Counted from the stretch's first letter, positions 27,980 through 36,904 are shown. The stretch: DNA of 64,000 nucleotides from an uncultured Lachnospira sp. (GCA_910585095.1 CAJUBU010000001.1:200043-264042), one strand, 5' to 3'. A program made the numbers and translations. Notes: generated from the sequence alone by a model not told the origin.

Positions 27980-29848
27980 CTATAATTCTAATTTTGAAAA
28001 ATCAATTATTTTAAAAAGGGTTCCTTCAATACTCATTCTGCTAAGAAGTGATGAGACAATCACTACACAGTCTATCTCATAATTTGCCCATTGTGCTTCT
28101 GAGTTACATTTATTAAATGTCACCATTCCATTCATATTTTCAAATGTGCCTAAAAAACATTGAATAGAAGCACATACATCAAAATGTTCCATATATTTTG
28201 CAATCTCTGGCGCACGTTCTTCTACTTTTCTAAGAAATCCAAATTCAATATAATTTTCTTCAGGGATAAGGAGATTTTCAAATTCTGGATGCCGAATATA
28301 TGAAATCTCCTTAAACTCTTGCAAATCCTGTCCATAGCTATATATTTTTTCCATCTTTTCTCCATAAAAGATAGATATATTATCAATACCAAACGCATTA
28401 AAAATATGTATAAATGCATCTTTTAACGCCAATTGTGGATTGGTGACAGCACCTGTCATAAATTTTGTCACATACTGTAATTCTCGTATCTCTCTTGTGT
28501 TTTTAAAAGCAGTCAATTCATTTTTATTCACTGTGGATTCATATGATGTGCGATGAAGTTCATCTCTAAAAAAGACATAACGGTCTCTTCCTTTTTCCTT
28601 CGCAATATACAAACAGCAGTCAGCCTTGCGAAACAAGTCTTCATACTCTGTTCCATTGGTAGGAAATATAGAAGCTCCTATAGAACAAGTCACAGAAAGG
28701 CTCTCAAAATCTTCTGCAAATTCCCACTTAATTTGCGTTCGGATAGCACGAAGCATCCCTCTAAGAAGCTGCTCATCATTCAATCCAGTAAAGATAATCA
28801 TAAATTCATCTCCACCGATACGTCCGATAACTCCCTGCTCGCCGACAACTTCTTTTAACTTACGTCCAACTCTGGCAAGAACCGCATCACCATACATATG
28901 TCCAAATGTATCATTGATAGATTTAAAATGGTCTATATCTAATATTGTAATAATGACACGATTTTCTTTTTCTTCCGCAATTCTCTTTTTTGCATATTCC
29001 GTTATGGTCTTTTTATTATAAACGCCTGTCAATGAGTCGGTCTGCAATTCATCCATCAAATTCATAATGGTATTTGCATGGCTGATTTCCTCATCAAGTA
29101 CAATTCTGCCTATTACAATTCTGCCTTCATCTATCGTATTATATATACTGCCTAAAAACTTAACAGGCTCCATTGTCTCTCCATCTGTACGAATTGATGT
29201 ATTCAACTTGACAGAAAATTTTTGCAGATACATTTTAAAACCTAATACAAGTGAATCCAACATAGCTTTTTCATCACTAGGAATATAATTTTTTTCTAAT
29301 AAAAATGTTTTCCATTCATCAACATCCATATTAAACAATTCAACACGTTGATATTGGTCATATTTATATATTGTTATAATATTTGTCACCTTGTTATAAA
29401 TGTAGACATATTCATTTGTTAAACTTAGAGCAACTCTTAATTTATCAATACTTTCTAATGCCTTATCATACAAAATAACAGAATCTTCAATATCAATAAA
29501 TTCAAAACTTGAATCGATAATCCAGTCATCAAACTTCTTTTTGCTAACTTTTCTAACTAGATTATTCTTATATTTTCCCTCTGCATTCATAATTTTGAAT
29601 ACTGCTTCTGATTCCTTTTCCAACGCTTTTTTAATAAATTGTTTAAATTGCTCTGCCTCTTGTGGATAGACATATTGAAGAAACTCTTTATCACTCATAT
29701 CCTCTTGCCCCAAATAAGCTGCAAATGCTTTGTTAGAAACAAATATTTTACAATCCTCTAAAAAAGATACCATTCTTCGCTCACTGAGCTGCCCATTTAA
29801 AATGACTTCTATATGGTTCTCCATATTGTCCATGTCATTATTTACCAT
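27980..29848 (-). CDS. GGDEF diguanylate cyclase with PAS-like N-terminal domain
   Basis: 622 aa, no membrane segment. An N-terminal PAS-like sensor region (about 10-125) and a second one (~140-250) are followed by a GGDEF domain: DSLTGVYNKK at about 271-280, DIDHFKSINDTFGH, and GGDEF at 345-349 intact, so c-di-GMP synthesis is likely. The usual inhibitory site RxxD five residues before GGDEF is absent (GEQG). About 150 C-terminal residues are GAF-like or unknown. I chose the ATG at 29848 with GGAGGG upstream; the frame is open 22 codons further. c-di-GMP would fit with flagellar genes nearby. Confidence 0.9.
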   Translation of the reverse strand: MVNNDMDNMENHIEVILNGQLSERRMVSFLEDCKIFVSNKAFAAYLGQEDMSDKEFLQYVYPQEAEQFKQFIKKALEKESEAVFKIMNAEGKYKNNLVRKVSKKKFDDWIIDSSFEFIDIEDSVILYDKALESIDKLRVALSLTNEYVYIYNKVTNIITIYKYDQYQRVELFNMDVDEWKTFLLEKNYIPSDEKAMLDSLVLGFKMYLQKFSVKLNTSIRTDGETMEPVKFLGSIYNTIDEGRIVIGRIVLDEEISHANTIMNLMDELQTDSLTGVYNKKTITEYAKKRIAEEKENRVIITILDIDHFKSINDTFGHMYGDAVLARVGRKLKEVVGEQGVIGRIGGDEFMIIFTGLNDEQLLRGMLRAIRTQIKWEFAEDFESLSVTCSIGASIFPTNGTEYEDLFRKADCCLYIAKEKGRDRYVFFRDELHRTSYESTVNKNELTAFKNTREIRELQYVTKFMTGAVTNPQLALKDAFIHIFNAFGIDNISIFYGEKMEKIYSYGQDLQEFKEISYIRHPEFENLLIPEENYIEFGFLRKVEERAPEIAKYMEHFDVCASIQCFLGTFENMNGMVTFNKCNSEAQWANYEIDCVVIVSSLLSRMSIEGTLFKIIDFSKLEL

Positions 29849-30131
29849 TATTCCCTCCATTATTAATATTTCATTGTAATGACGATGCGCCTTCGTCAAT
29901 CCCGCGCTTTTCACAATTACAGTATATAACCAAATTTCCTTTTTTGCAATAGATTTGGGAAATTAAATGGTTCTTTAGTACTAAATACATTATATGGTAT
30001 TTATTTTTTTATATGAATATGCTAAAATACAACATGTTGTTATTTGAACATGTATGTCGACGCATAATCATTAACAAAGCAGCCACTTTTAAAGAGTGGT
30101 AATTGTTTAATTTATTAGGAGGTTTTCACGA

Positions 30132-30293
30132 ATGGAACGTGTTAAAATGAATAAGGTAATGGTATCACATGGCGATACAGCCAGAAAATTCCCTGTATAT
30201 GAGATATATCTTGACGGTGTTATTGTCACAAAGGTATCCTCAGAAAAAGAAGCTGTAGAGATGATTTCGCGTTGGCAGGAAGCTTATAAATAA
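30132..30293 (+). CDS. Small 53-residue protein of unknown function
   Basis: ATG at 30132 with a perfect AGGAGG 9 bases upstream, ending at TAA 30291-30293. The product begins MERVKMNKVMVSHGD and contains YEIYLDGVIVTKVSSEKEA, a likely two-strand hairpin followed by an amphipathic helix. Codon usage is richer in G/C at third positions than intergenic DNA, which supports coding. No family is recognised. It is a single gene followed by an inverted-repeat element. Confidence 0.75.
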   Translation: MERVKMNKVMVSHGDTARKFPVYEIYLDGVIVTKVSSEKEAVEMISRWQEAYK

Positions 30294-30334
30294 TTTTTAC
30301 AATATATTTAATTACTATATTTTTTATACATTTT

Positions 30335-30429
30335 TGCTGTACTAAATTAAAAATATGATGGCAATTCCATTAACTTTAAATAATAATTAATTATTTTCTG
30401 TCATATTATATATTCAATTTAGTACAGCA
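30335..30429. repeat. 95-bp palindromic element
   Basis: TGCTGTACTAAATT (30335-30348) and AATTTAGTACAGCA (30416-30429) are perfect 14-bp inverted ends. Pairing continues imperfectly inward (ATATGATGGCA against TGTCATATTA). It could be a tiny MITE, or a long-stem terminator for the small gene upstream. A hairpin CCACTTCTAAAATGGTGG follows at about 30448-30467. Confidence 0.55.
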
Positions 30430-30537
30430 CTATTTTTATTTTCTTTTAGCAAGAAGACCACTTCTAAAATGGTGGGAGTGCATCACTTGCACAGATAACA
30501 ATTCAAACATACATACTTATATATCTTTGGCAACTAC

Positions 30538-31188
30538 TTAATTTATTAATTTGCTAACATCTTTCTTTTTGCCTAAGACCTTAATATGGTCTGTGTCCTT
30601 AAATACATAATCAGGACCAGGCATAATAATTAATCCATCTTTATGATTGACAATAGCTATAATATATACATTATGCACAGCACGGACATTGATAGCTTTA
30701 ATTGTCTTCCCGCACCATTCTTTTAAAACAGAAATTTCATAAATAGAATATTCCTGTGAAACTGCAATATAATCAAACACATTATTAGAACTGCATTTTG
30801 CAGCCAGATTGACAGCGATATCCCTATCTGGATAAACAACTTCATCTGCTCCATTTTTTAAAAGAAACTTTGCATGAATATCTCTGCTTGCCATACTAAT
30901 TACATAAGGCGCCCCCATCTCTTTTACAATACTTGTCACTTCAAGACTATTCTGAAAATCCTCACCGATACATACAACAATAATATCAAAATTTTTCACG
31001 CCTAATGATTTCAATACATCTGGATTTGTACAATCTCCTACTCTTGCACTTGTGACAAGAGAAAACATATCCCTGATTTGTGCTTCATTTTTATCAATTA
31101 TCATCACTTCATTATTGCCGTCAACTATCAATTCATTGACAAAATGATGTCCAAATTTTCCCATTCCTATGACTAATATTGATTTCAT
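30538..31188 (-). CDS. KtrA/TrkA-like potassium-uptake regulatory (RCK) protein
   Basis: 216 aa with an N-terminal Rossmann RCK_N domain (SILVIGMGKFGHHFVNEL, then MIIDKNEAQ, then VVCIGEDFQNSL) and a C-terminal RCK_C domain ending DHIKVLGKKKDVSKL. It binds nucleotide and gates a KtrB-type potassium channel in the membrane. No ktrB lies next to it in this window, so its channel is encoded elsewhere. TTAGGAG lies 8 bases before the ATG. Confidence 0.92.
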   Translation of the reverse strand: MKSILVIGMGKFGHHFVNELIVDGNNEVMIIDKNEAQIRDMFSLVTSARVGDCTNPDVLKSLGVKNFDIIVVCIGEDFQNSLEVTSIVKEMGAPYVISMASRDIHAKFLLKNGADEVVYPDRDIAVNLAAKCSSNNVFDYIAVSQEYSIYEISVLKEWCGKTIKAINVRAVHNVYIIAIVNHKDGLIIMPGPDYVFKDTDHIKVLGKKKDVSKLIN

Positions 31189-31211
31189 GTTTTTCTCCTA
31201 ATTTATTTATT

Positions 31212-31268
31212 TTAATCAATTCATTCCACGACTAAAGTCGCGGGTGTTCTTGCCTTATATCATAAAAA
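31212..31268 (-). repeat. Palindromic repeat, copy 2 (IS200/IS605 end-like)
   Basis: Minus strand: TATGATATAAGGCAAGAACA then CCCGCGACTTTAGTCGTGG, with a perfect GACT-TT-AGTC core. Partner of 8111-8165. CGACTTTAGTCGTGG palindromes are common at the ends of IS200/IS605 and TnpB-type elements; none is present intact here. Confidence 0.55.
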
Positions 31269-31447
31269 CACATTCTTGAACAAAAGTATTATACCCCTGT
31301 TTGACAAATTCAGCAAGAATAAGATAAAAACGGAAACAAAAGTCAAATTTTTGCCGTGAAAGTCGCTAAAATTTGTAAAAAACACGTGACTTTTTTTCTT
31401 GCTTATTATATACTAAAAATGTGAAAGTGGCTGGTTCGACTTCACTG

Positions 31448-31475
31448 TTCAGAAAAAGGATTTTCTGAATTTTTT
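31448..31475 (+). terminator. Terminator-like hairpin in the leader of the FliD-like gene
   Basis: TTCAGAAAA-AGGA-TTTTCTGAA followed by TTTTTT, about 45 bases before the start codon. It has the form of an intrinsic terminator placed between promoter and gene, so it could be an attenuator. Confidence 0.5.
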
Positions 31476-31518
31476 AAATGATTTAAATTATTAACAGACA
31501 AGGAGGTGACTGTTTTTA

Positions 31519-32790
31519 ATGATTAGTGGTGCATATAATTATTATCTTTCTCAATATGGAAATAGGGTCAATGCAAAGTATGATACACATACGAAATCTC
31601 AACTTAAAAATTCTTACAGTAAAGTTGTGAAAACGAACAGCCAGACCCCTGTATACAAAGTAGACATATCCAATGCCGCACAAAAGTATGCAATTGATTT
31701 AAAAGAACATGCTCGTGCGCTAACTTATGTCACAAGGGATTTATCGGATGAATCCAGCGGACAGATGGCATATAAAAAGTCTGCACAATCGAGCAATCCA
31801 GATGCTGTCAGTGCTGTATATACTGGTGGCAACTCTGCTTCCGATTCAAATCAGTTAGAAATTGCTGTAAAGCAGCTTGCTTCGAGTCAAGTAAATACTG
31901 GAAATTTCTTGCAACCTAACGAAAAATCTCTAAAAAAAGGATTTTACAAGTTTGATTTAGACATTAACAACTTGACTTATGAGTTTGAATTTAGCATTTC
32001 AGACAAAGAGACTAATGTAGATATTCAAAATAAGATTGCAAGACTTATGAATCGCTCGAATATTGGACTTAATGCAAGTGTAGTAACCAATGAGCTTGGC
32101 AATACCGCCTTATCGGTCAAATCCGAAGCAACTGGTGTCACTGGCATAAGACCTGTTATCTTTTCCATTGAATCAGAAAATGATGAATTAGTGGAAACAT
32201 TTGGATTAAACAATGTAAGTGAATACCCTGCAAATGCCATTTTTTCTATTAATGGCAATGAAAAATATTCACATAGTAATGACTTAAATTACAACAATCT
32301 GTATTCTATTAAACTAAATAATATCACAGGTGACAATCCTGCAATTATCAGTTTAAATACAAACGATGAATCTATTGTTGACACGGTTGATGAATTACTT
32401 TCTGGTTACAATACAATGATATCTGTATTTTCAACAGATAACAGTATGAAATTTTCTGGAAATGAACGACTAAAACGTGAATTTTCAAGAATAACGAACG
32501 CTTATAGAACAACATTAAATAACAATGGTATGCACGTGGAGCAAGACGGTTCAATTAGCATGAATAAAAGCGAAGTTCTAAATGTTGCTCACAATGGTTT
32601 AATGAGCAATGTTTTTAGTGAATTGAATGAATTTAAAAAATCCATTCAAAGAAAAGCAGATTCCATTGCTATGAATCCTATGGATTATGTCAACAATAAA
32701 ATTGTTGCATATAAAAACCCACATCGAACAATGACCGACCCATATAATTTGTCTGCCTACACTGGAATGATGTTTAATGATTATGCGTGA
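31519..32790 (+). CDS. FliD-like flagellar hook-associated protein
   Basis: 423 aa, no signal peptide, low cysteine and rich in Asn/Ser/Thr as in exported flagellar axial proteins. The segment LEIAVKQLASSQVNTGNF resembles the FliD_N region, the middle (residues ~150-290) has the beta-rich pattern of the FliD body, and the C-terminal ~100 residues are helical. It is shorter than most FliD caps and lacks the usual N-terminal GLGSGLD signature, so it may be a FliD-related paralogue, not the cap itself. AGGAGGTGA lies 11-12 bases before the ATG. DUF3880 glycosyltransferases nearby suggest flagellar glycosylation. Confidence 0.7.
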   Translation: MISGAYNYYLSQYGNRVNAKYDTHTKSQLKNSYSKVVKTNSQTPVYKVDISNAAQKYAIDLKEHARALTYVTRDLSDESSGQMAYKKSAQSSNPDAVSAVYTGGNSASDSNQLEIAVKQLASSQVNTGNFLQPNEKSLKKGFYKFDLDINNLTYEFEFSISDKETNVDIQNKIARLMNRSNIGLNASVVTNELGNTALSVKSEATGVTGIRPVIFSIESENDELVETFGLNNVSEYPANAIFSINGNEKYSHSNDLNYNNLYSIKLNNITGDNPAIISLNTNDESIVDTVDELLSGYNTMISVFSTDNSMKFSGNERLKREFSRITNAYRTTLNNNGMHVEQDGSISMNKSEVLNVAHNGLMSNVFSELNEFKKSIQRKADSIAMNPMDYVNNKIVAYKNPHRTMTDPYNLSAYTGMMFNDYA

Positions 32791-32825
32791 CATACTTCCA
32801 CCTATAAAGATGGAAAAATTTTTGC

Positions 32826-32864
32826 ATTCAGTCAAGCGGATATTTACAATCCGTTTGACTGAAT
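32826..32864 (+). terminator. Extended-stem copy E of the dispersed repeat, acting as terminator
   Basis: ATTCAGTCAAGCGGAT pairs with ATCCGTTTGACTGAAT (one G-T pair), a 16-bp stem with a 7-base loop. The core is the same AGCGGAT repeat. It lies between the convergent FliD-like and ogt genes. Confidence 0.75.
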
Positions 32865-32898
32865 ATTGTCATAAAATAATTATTGTAAAATTGTTTTT

Positions 32899-33372
32899 TT
32901 AATTTATCTTTTCTAAATCTAAGAGATACTTTTTTATCTTAGTACCACAGCCAAACCCTGTAATATCTCCATTTTTATGAATAACCCTGTGACAAGGAAC
33001 AATGATTAAAATAGGATTCTTATTGTTAGCCTGTCCTATTGCACGCGCTGCCTTAGGATTTCTAACAGCAACCGCAATATCCTCATAACTTCTTGTCTCA
33101 CCATAAGGTATGTTTTGTAACTCATTCCATACTGCTTTTTGAAACACAGTCCCCTTGCAGTCTATTGGCAAATCAAATTGCTTTCTTTTTCGCAAAAAAT
33201 ATTCATTTAACTGCTGATAAGCTTCATACAGCAAATCGGAATGCTGTACAAACTTTTGTGATTGTATCAAATCAATTTCTTTTTGTTGTAAAGAAAGTCC
33301 TATAAGTTTACTATCTTCTTCTTCAACTTTTAGTAAACCTATTGGACTTTTAAAAATATAATTATTATTCAT
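32899..33372 (-). CDS. ogt: Methylated-DNA-[protein]-cysteine S-methyltransferase
   Basis: Repairs O6-alkylguanine by irreversible transfer to its own Cys. 157 aa; active site IIVPCHRVI with the nucleophile Cys, preceded by the helix-turn-helix ARAIGQANNKNP with the finger Arg, and followed by GDITGFGCGTKIKKYLLDLE. The N-terminal ribonuclease-H-like domain starts YIFKSPIGLLKVEE. It lacks an Ada domain, so it is the constitutive type. The Shine-Dalgarno is weak. Confidence 0.95.
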   Translation of the reverse strand: MNNNYIFKSPIGLLKVEEEDSKLIGLSLQQKEIDLIQSQKFVQHSDLLYEAYQQLNEYFLRKRKQFDLPIDCKGTVFQKAVWNELQNIPYGETRSYEDIAVAVRNPKAARAIGQANNKNPILIIVPCHRVIHKNGDITGFGCGTKIKKYLLDLEKIN

Positions 33373-33413
33373 TTTTTATAAAATTAAATCAACTATCTAT
33401 ACTACAAAGACAA

Positions 33414-33782
33414 TTAACCTGCTGTGGATAAACTTGCTGCAACTTCTCTAAATTGTTCAACAAATTGAAGGATTCCCTCAAAAGCTTGTGCGCGCTTCTG
33501 GTCATCTTTTGCCTCATTTGCTTTATTGAGCATAGAAACACTCTCATTTACTTTGTCCTTATCAATAACAACTGTATCTTTATTTACAAGTTCTTGTGTT
33601 CCATTAAAGACACTAAATATCCAATTCAAACCATTTAATATTGTCACAATATATTCGTCTGTATCCTCTTGTTTTTCACCTGTTAATTCTTTTATAATCT
33701 GCTTTAATGCAGCACTCATCCTATCACAGTATGGCACTGCCACCTCTAAAGCCTCTATCTGCTGTTCATATAATTCTTCCAT
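33414..33782 (-). CDS. Small all-helical hypothetical protein
   Basis: 122 aa, acidic, predicted entirely helical, with no membrane segment or recognisable motif. I chose the ATG at 33782, with GGAGG 8 bases upstream; five upstream codons are left out. It is 83 bases downstream of the AMP-ligase homologue and upstream of ogt. Size and helicity resemble export chaperones or regulators, and flagellar-type genes are near, but this is only a guess. Confidence 0.65.
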   Translation of the reverse strand: MEELYEQQIEALEVAVPYCDRMSAALKQIIKELTGEKQEDTDEYIVTILNGLNWIFSVFNGTQELVNKDTVVIDKDKVNESVSMLNKANEAKDDQKRAQAFEGILQFVEQFREVAASLSTAG

Positions 33783-33865
33783 GTTAAAATCCTCCAATAC
33801 TATGTGTTGTAAACATGCTAATCAACTAATATATTGTATCGGCAGCAATATATAATAATTAACCT

Positions 33866-35230
33866 TTACGCAAAAACTTTTTCATCAATCTGCCCATTAT
33901 CAAGCCTATCAATAGGATAATTAATTGTAATAACTTTTTGTATTTCCCATCTGTAACCATTTTCTTCATTATATTTATCAATATGTTTTTGGATACGCTC
34001 TGGTGTTATATTGTCATTTAATTTAACCATCACCGCTGTAAGCTTATTATCATGTATACACACACAGCCATCTTTTACATCACTCATAGCTGCCAGCTTA
34101 TTATCGACAACCTTTTTGCATATACTCTCCCCTGTTGGAAGCGTAATAATGCCTGCATTTCTTTTTTCAATAATTAAATGTCCCTTATCATTAAATCGTC
34201 CAAAATCACCTGTGTGAAGCACACCATTTTCAATAAAAACAGACGTTTCTTTACTATCATTATTAAATCCAGCCATCACACAGCCATCTTTTAACATAAT
34301 TTCACCGTTATCTGCTATATATACACTGTCCGCTCCCATAATCTCATAAGAATCGTCTTCACAATTACTGATAGCAATACAACCTGTACTTTGCGCATCT
34401 CCATATATAGTATAAATTTGTATACCATTTTCTCTTATATCCTCACATAATTTCAAAGAACATGGCGCACCACCAACAATAATACATTTTAATTCTTCAT
34501 TAAATGCCTTAATTTTTTTAAGATATTCTATCATAGACGGATTGGCAGGTAAAATAGTAGGATTATAATAATATGTATCGGCGTCAATATGTCTTAGACC
34601 TCTTCCTACACATACACAAGCACCAACGCTAATTGGCCATATAAAGCTATATAAAAGCCCAAATATTTGACTCAATGCAACTTGTGACAACACTTTATCA
34701 TTCTCATTACACAGACAACATTTTGATAACTTATCAAGTGCTGACATCATATTAGAAGATGTAAGAATAATGCCTTTATCACACTCCTTTGCCGTAGCTG
34801 TAAAAATAATAATATTGCCTTCCTGTGTATTTTCATCATAAACTAAACCAGTGACATCATCTTTTTCCGCCCCATCAATCGTAATCGCATTAACATTTGA
34901 CAAAATATATTGATTGGTTGAACATAATACATAATCTACATTTGTATCAGAAAGCATTTTATTCCTTGTACTTCTTGGAATAAAAAAGTCAATTAAAACA
35001 ACATCTTTTCCAGCAAGAATAATGCCAAAAAAATTGACTATCCATCGATATGAAGCAGGTCCATATATAGCAATTCGTTTTCCTTTATATCTTTGCAAAT
35101 GCAATGCTTTCTTCACTGCATCTGCAAATAACTTTTCATAACTCACTTCAAATGTATCATATAATATTGCTGTTTTATCGCCATATTTTAGGGCGTTGTT
35201 TTTCAACAATTCATAAAATGTTTTCAACAT
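33866..35230 (-). CDS. AMP-dependent ligase (ANL superfamily) homologue with altered ATP loop
   Basis: 454 aa with the ANL layout: N-terminal TFYELLKNNALKYGDKTA, late LHTGDFGRF (ribose-contacting Asp), EKRNAGI hinge region, and DRLDNGQIDEK with the C-terminal Lys. The P-loop (usually STGTTGxPKG) reads TATAKECDKG at 144-153 and lacks its glycines, and the YGxTE motif reads YGDAQ. The adenylation chemistry may therefore be changed or lost. Some ANL proteins of this size act on small acids or only bind acyl groups. It has an AGGAGG site 8 bases before the ATG and heads a pair with the small helical protein. Confidence 0.8.
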   Translation of the reverse strand: MLKTFYELLKNNALKYGDKTAILYDTFEVSYEKLFADAVKKALHLQRYKGKRIAIYGPASYRWIVNFFGIILAGKDVVLIDFFIPRSTRNKMLSDTNVDYVLCSTNQYILSNVNAITIDGAEKDDVTGLVYDENTQEGNIIIFTATAKECDKGIILTSSNMMSALDKLSKCCLCNENDKVLSQVALSQIFGLLYSFIWPISVGACVCVGRGLRHIDADTYYYNPTILPANPSMIEYLKKIKAFNEELKCIIVGGAPCSLKLCEDIRENGIQIYTIYGDAQSTGCIAISNCEDDSYEIMGADSVYIADNGEIMLKDGCVMAGFNNDSKETSVFIENGVLHTGDFGRFNDKGHLIIEKRNAGIITLPTGESICKKVVDNKLAAMSDVKDGCVCIHDNKLTAVMVKLNDNITPERIQKHIDKYNEENGYRWEIQKVITINYPIDRLDNGQIDEKVFA

Positions 35231-35376
35231 ATTAGTCCTCCTTTTCTATACTGCTATACAAAAAATGAGTATCTTTGTAAACCTATATTTAATATATATG
35301 ACAATGTAGCATTCTGCAACATCAAATACTTATTCAGCAAAAGCCTGATAATTGTTATTTATAATAAAAATTATTG

Positions 35377-36570
35377 TCAACGCAGCATTATCAATAATTT
35401 ATCTTTAAAATTAAATAATTTTTTTACCTTTTCATACCCATTTTTCGCAATGGTTTTTCGTTCTTTATCATGTTTTAAATAATACTCTGCTTTTGTAACC
35501 AAATCGATCATATCATTATATATTACTAAATCCATTCCAGGCTCAAAATATTCCAATAATTCTTGCTGATAATTCGTTAATAAAAAACCTCCACACCCTA
35601 AAACATCAAGAATGCGAAGCGGAATACCTGTCTCAATCAATTTAAGCGATATATTTAAATTAATTTTACTTGCCCTAAATATTTTCGGCATCTGTGTATA
35701 ATAATCAATATGACCTCGAAATTTTACTTTATCCAGTCGCTCGTCTGTGTCATCTGAATACACATGAACATTGCAGCGATTTTGCAGCAGCGCCAGCGCC
35801 ATATATCGCTCACGTCCAGTCACTTCTGTTCCCAGCACAAAATTTATCTCATCTTTTGTCACACGAAATGAGCCATTGGAAACTTTCATATATTGATTAT
35901 TAAGCTTTGCAAGTAAATCGCTAGTAACAATATCTCTTATAAAACAACCGCCATAAACTTTCTTTTGTGCTTCAATAATTCCTTCCAAATATCCTCGCAA
36001 ATACTGGTCTAGCGGTGTACATATATAATTGTAATCAGACTTGTATAATTTTCCTACTAAAGAGACATCACAATCATAATTAATATGTTCTTTTGGAATA
36101 ACCCCTTGTTCTTTTCCACTTTTTCTTTTCTTAATAATTTGCTCTATTCCTTCTTCACTAAAGACAAAACTATCTGCTGCCAGTGGCATATGATGAGCAT
36201 TGACGCCTCTTTTGGCATATCGCTCGCACTGCATTTTATCAAAAAAATAAATATCATTGCATGAATTTTTTAGACTAGTTTTATTTCTAATATGTAATGG
36301 TTCATCATAGACCCAAGATACATAGTGAATCCCAAACTCCATACATACAGAAGAAATAAGCGGCGAATAATTAACCGAAAAAATGGTATCATATTTTTTG
36401 CAATGATTCTCCATAACATAAGATTGGAAAATTTTTACAAATTCATTATCTTTTTCCCAATCATTAAATATATAATAAAATGTGTCATACTCAATGCCTA
36501 GTTCTTGCAATCCTCGTTCAATGCCTTCCTGCATAAAAGCATTCCATTTAAAAAATAAAATTTTCCCCAT
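35377..36570 (-). CDS. DUF3880/CgeB-type glycosyltransferase, paralogue 1
   Basis: 397 aa, soluble. DUF3880 N-terminal half (VNYSPLISSVCMEFGIHYVSWVYDEP) and a GT-B C-terminal half with RGHIDYYTQMPKIFRASKIN and LDVLGCGGFLLTNYQQEL, the CgeB/family 1 spore-maturation-type pattern. It probably transfers a sugar to protein or glycan; many flagellated Clostridia carry such genes beside flagellin. AAGGA lies 6 bases before the ATG. Paralogues are at 36905 and 39172. Confidence 0.85.
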   Translation of the reverse strand: MGKILFFKWNAFMQEGIERGLQELGIEYDTFYYIFNDWEKDNEFVKIFQSYVMENHCKKYDTIFSVNYSPLISSVCMEFGIHYVSWVYDEPLHIRNKTSLKNSCNDIYFFDKMQCERYAKRGVNAHHMPLAADSFVFSEEGIEQIIKKRKSGKEQGVIPKEHINYDCDVSLVGKLYKSDYNYICTPLDQYLRGYLEGIIEAQKKVYGGCFIRDIVTSDLLAKLNNQYMKVSNGSFRVTKDEINFVLGTEVTGRERYMALALLQNRCNVHVYSDDTDERLDKVKFRGHIDYYTQMPKIFRASKINLNISLKLIETGIPLRILDVLGCGGFLLTNYQQELLEYFEPGMDLVIYNDMIDLVTKAEYYLKHDKERKTIAKNGYEKVKKLFNFKDKLLIMLR

Positions 36571-36904
36571 ATCAATCCTTGATTTTTGCTTAAATTTACT
36601 TAAATTACAAGTTTATACTTATATCCAAACGTACTAATGAAATGTTTTCAATGTGTAAAAAATATCTTTTTCACACCATTATCATATACGTCTATTTTAA
36701 GATTTTCGACTAAACTTGTCTATCTAAATATTATCACATTTTTCATTGCTAATCTAGCATAATTACATTACAATTAAATCTATAATTGAATTAAATAAAT
36801 TGCAACATTTGCCAATATACTAAATCGATGAATACAATTAATAATTAGGAGTCAATACATAGAACTTGACTTATTGCTTGTAAAACCAAATATATGGAGG
36901 ATTT
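36571..36904. other. Divergent intergenic region with a sigma-28-like promoter
   Basis: 334 A/T-rich bases between two DUF3880 genes. The only strong signal is a sigma-28-type promoter for the rightward gene (36792-36818). No repeat copy or open frame is seen. Confidence 0.6.
36792..36818 (+). promoter_or_regulatory. Sigma-28 (SigD/FliA)-like promoter
   Basis: TAAA (36792-36795), exactly 15 bases, then GCCAATAT (36811-36818). The known consensus is TAAA-N15-GCCGATAT; there is one mismatch. It is about 85 bases before the DUF3880 gene and would place it under late flagellar control. Confidence 0.65.

Larger units (their letters stand above)
31189..31518. other. Intergenic region with palindromic repeat and leader hairpin
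   Basis: 330 bases between divergent genes. It holds palindromic repeat copy 2 (31212-31268) and, just before the FliD-like gene, a terminator-like hairpin (31448-31475). No convincing sigma-28 promoter was found here. Confidence 0.55.

Noticed and set aside
29915..30131. tRNA or other structural RNA gene before the 53-residue gene
   Set aside because: No cloverleaf arms or conserved tRNA segments; only a small ACTTTTAAAGAGT hairpin.
36571..36904. Prophage or genomic-island junction between the DUF3880 genes
   Set aside because: No integrase, tRNA, direct repeat or composition step was found; only a promoter-like sequence.
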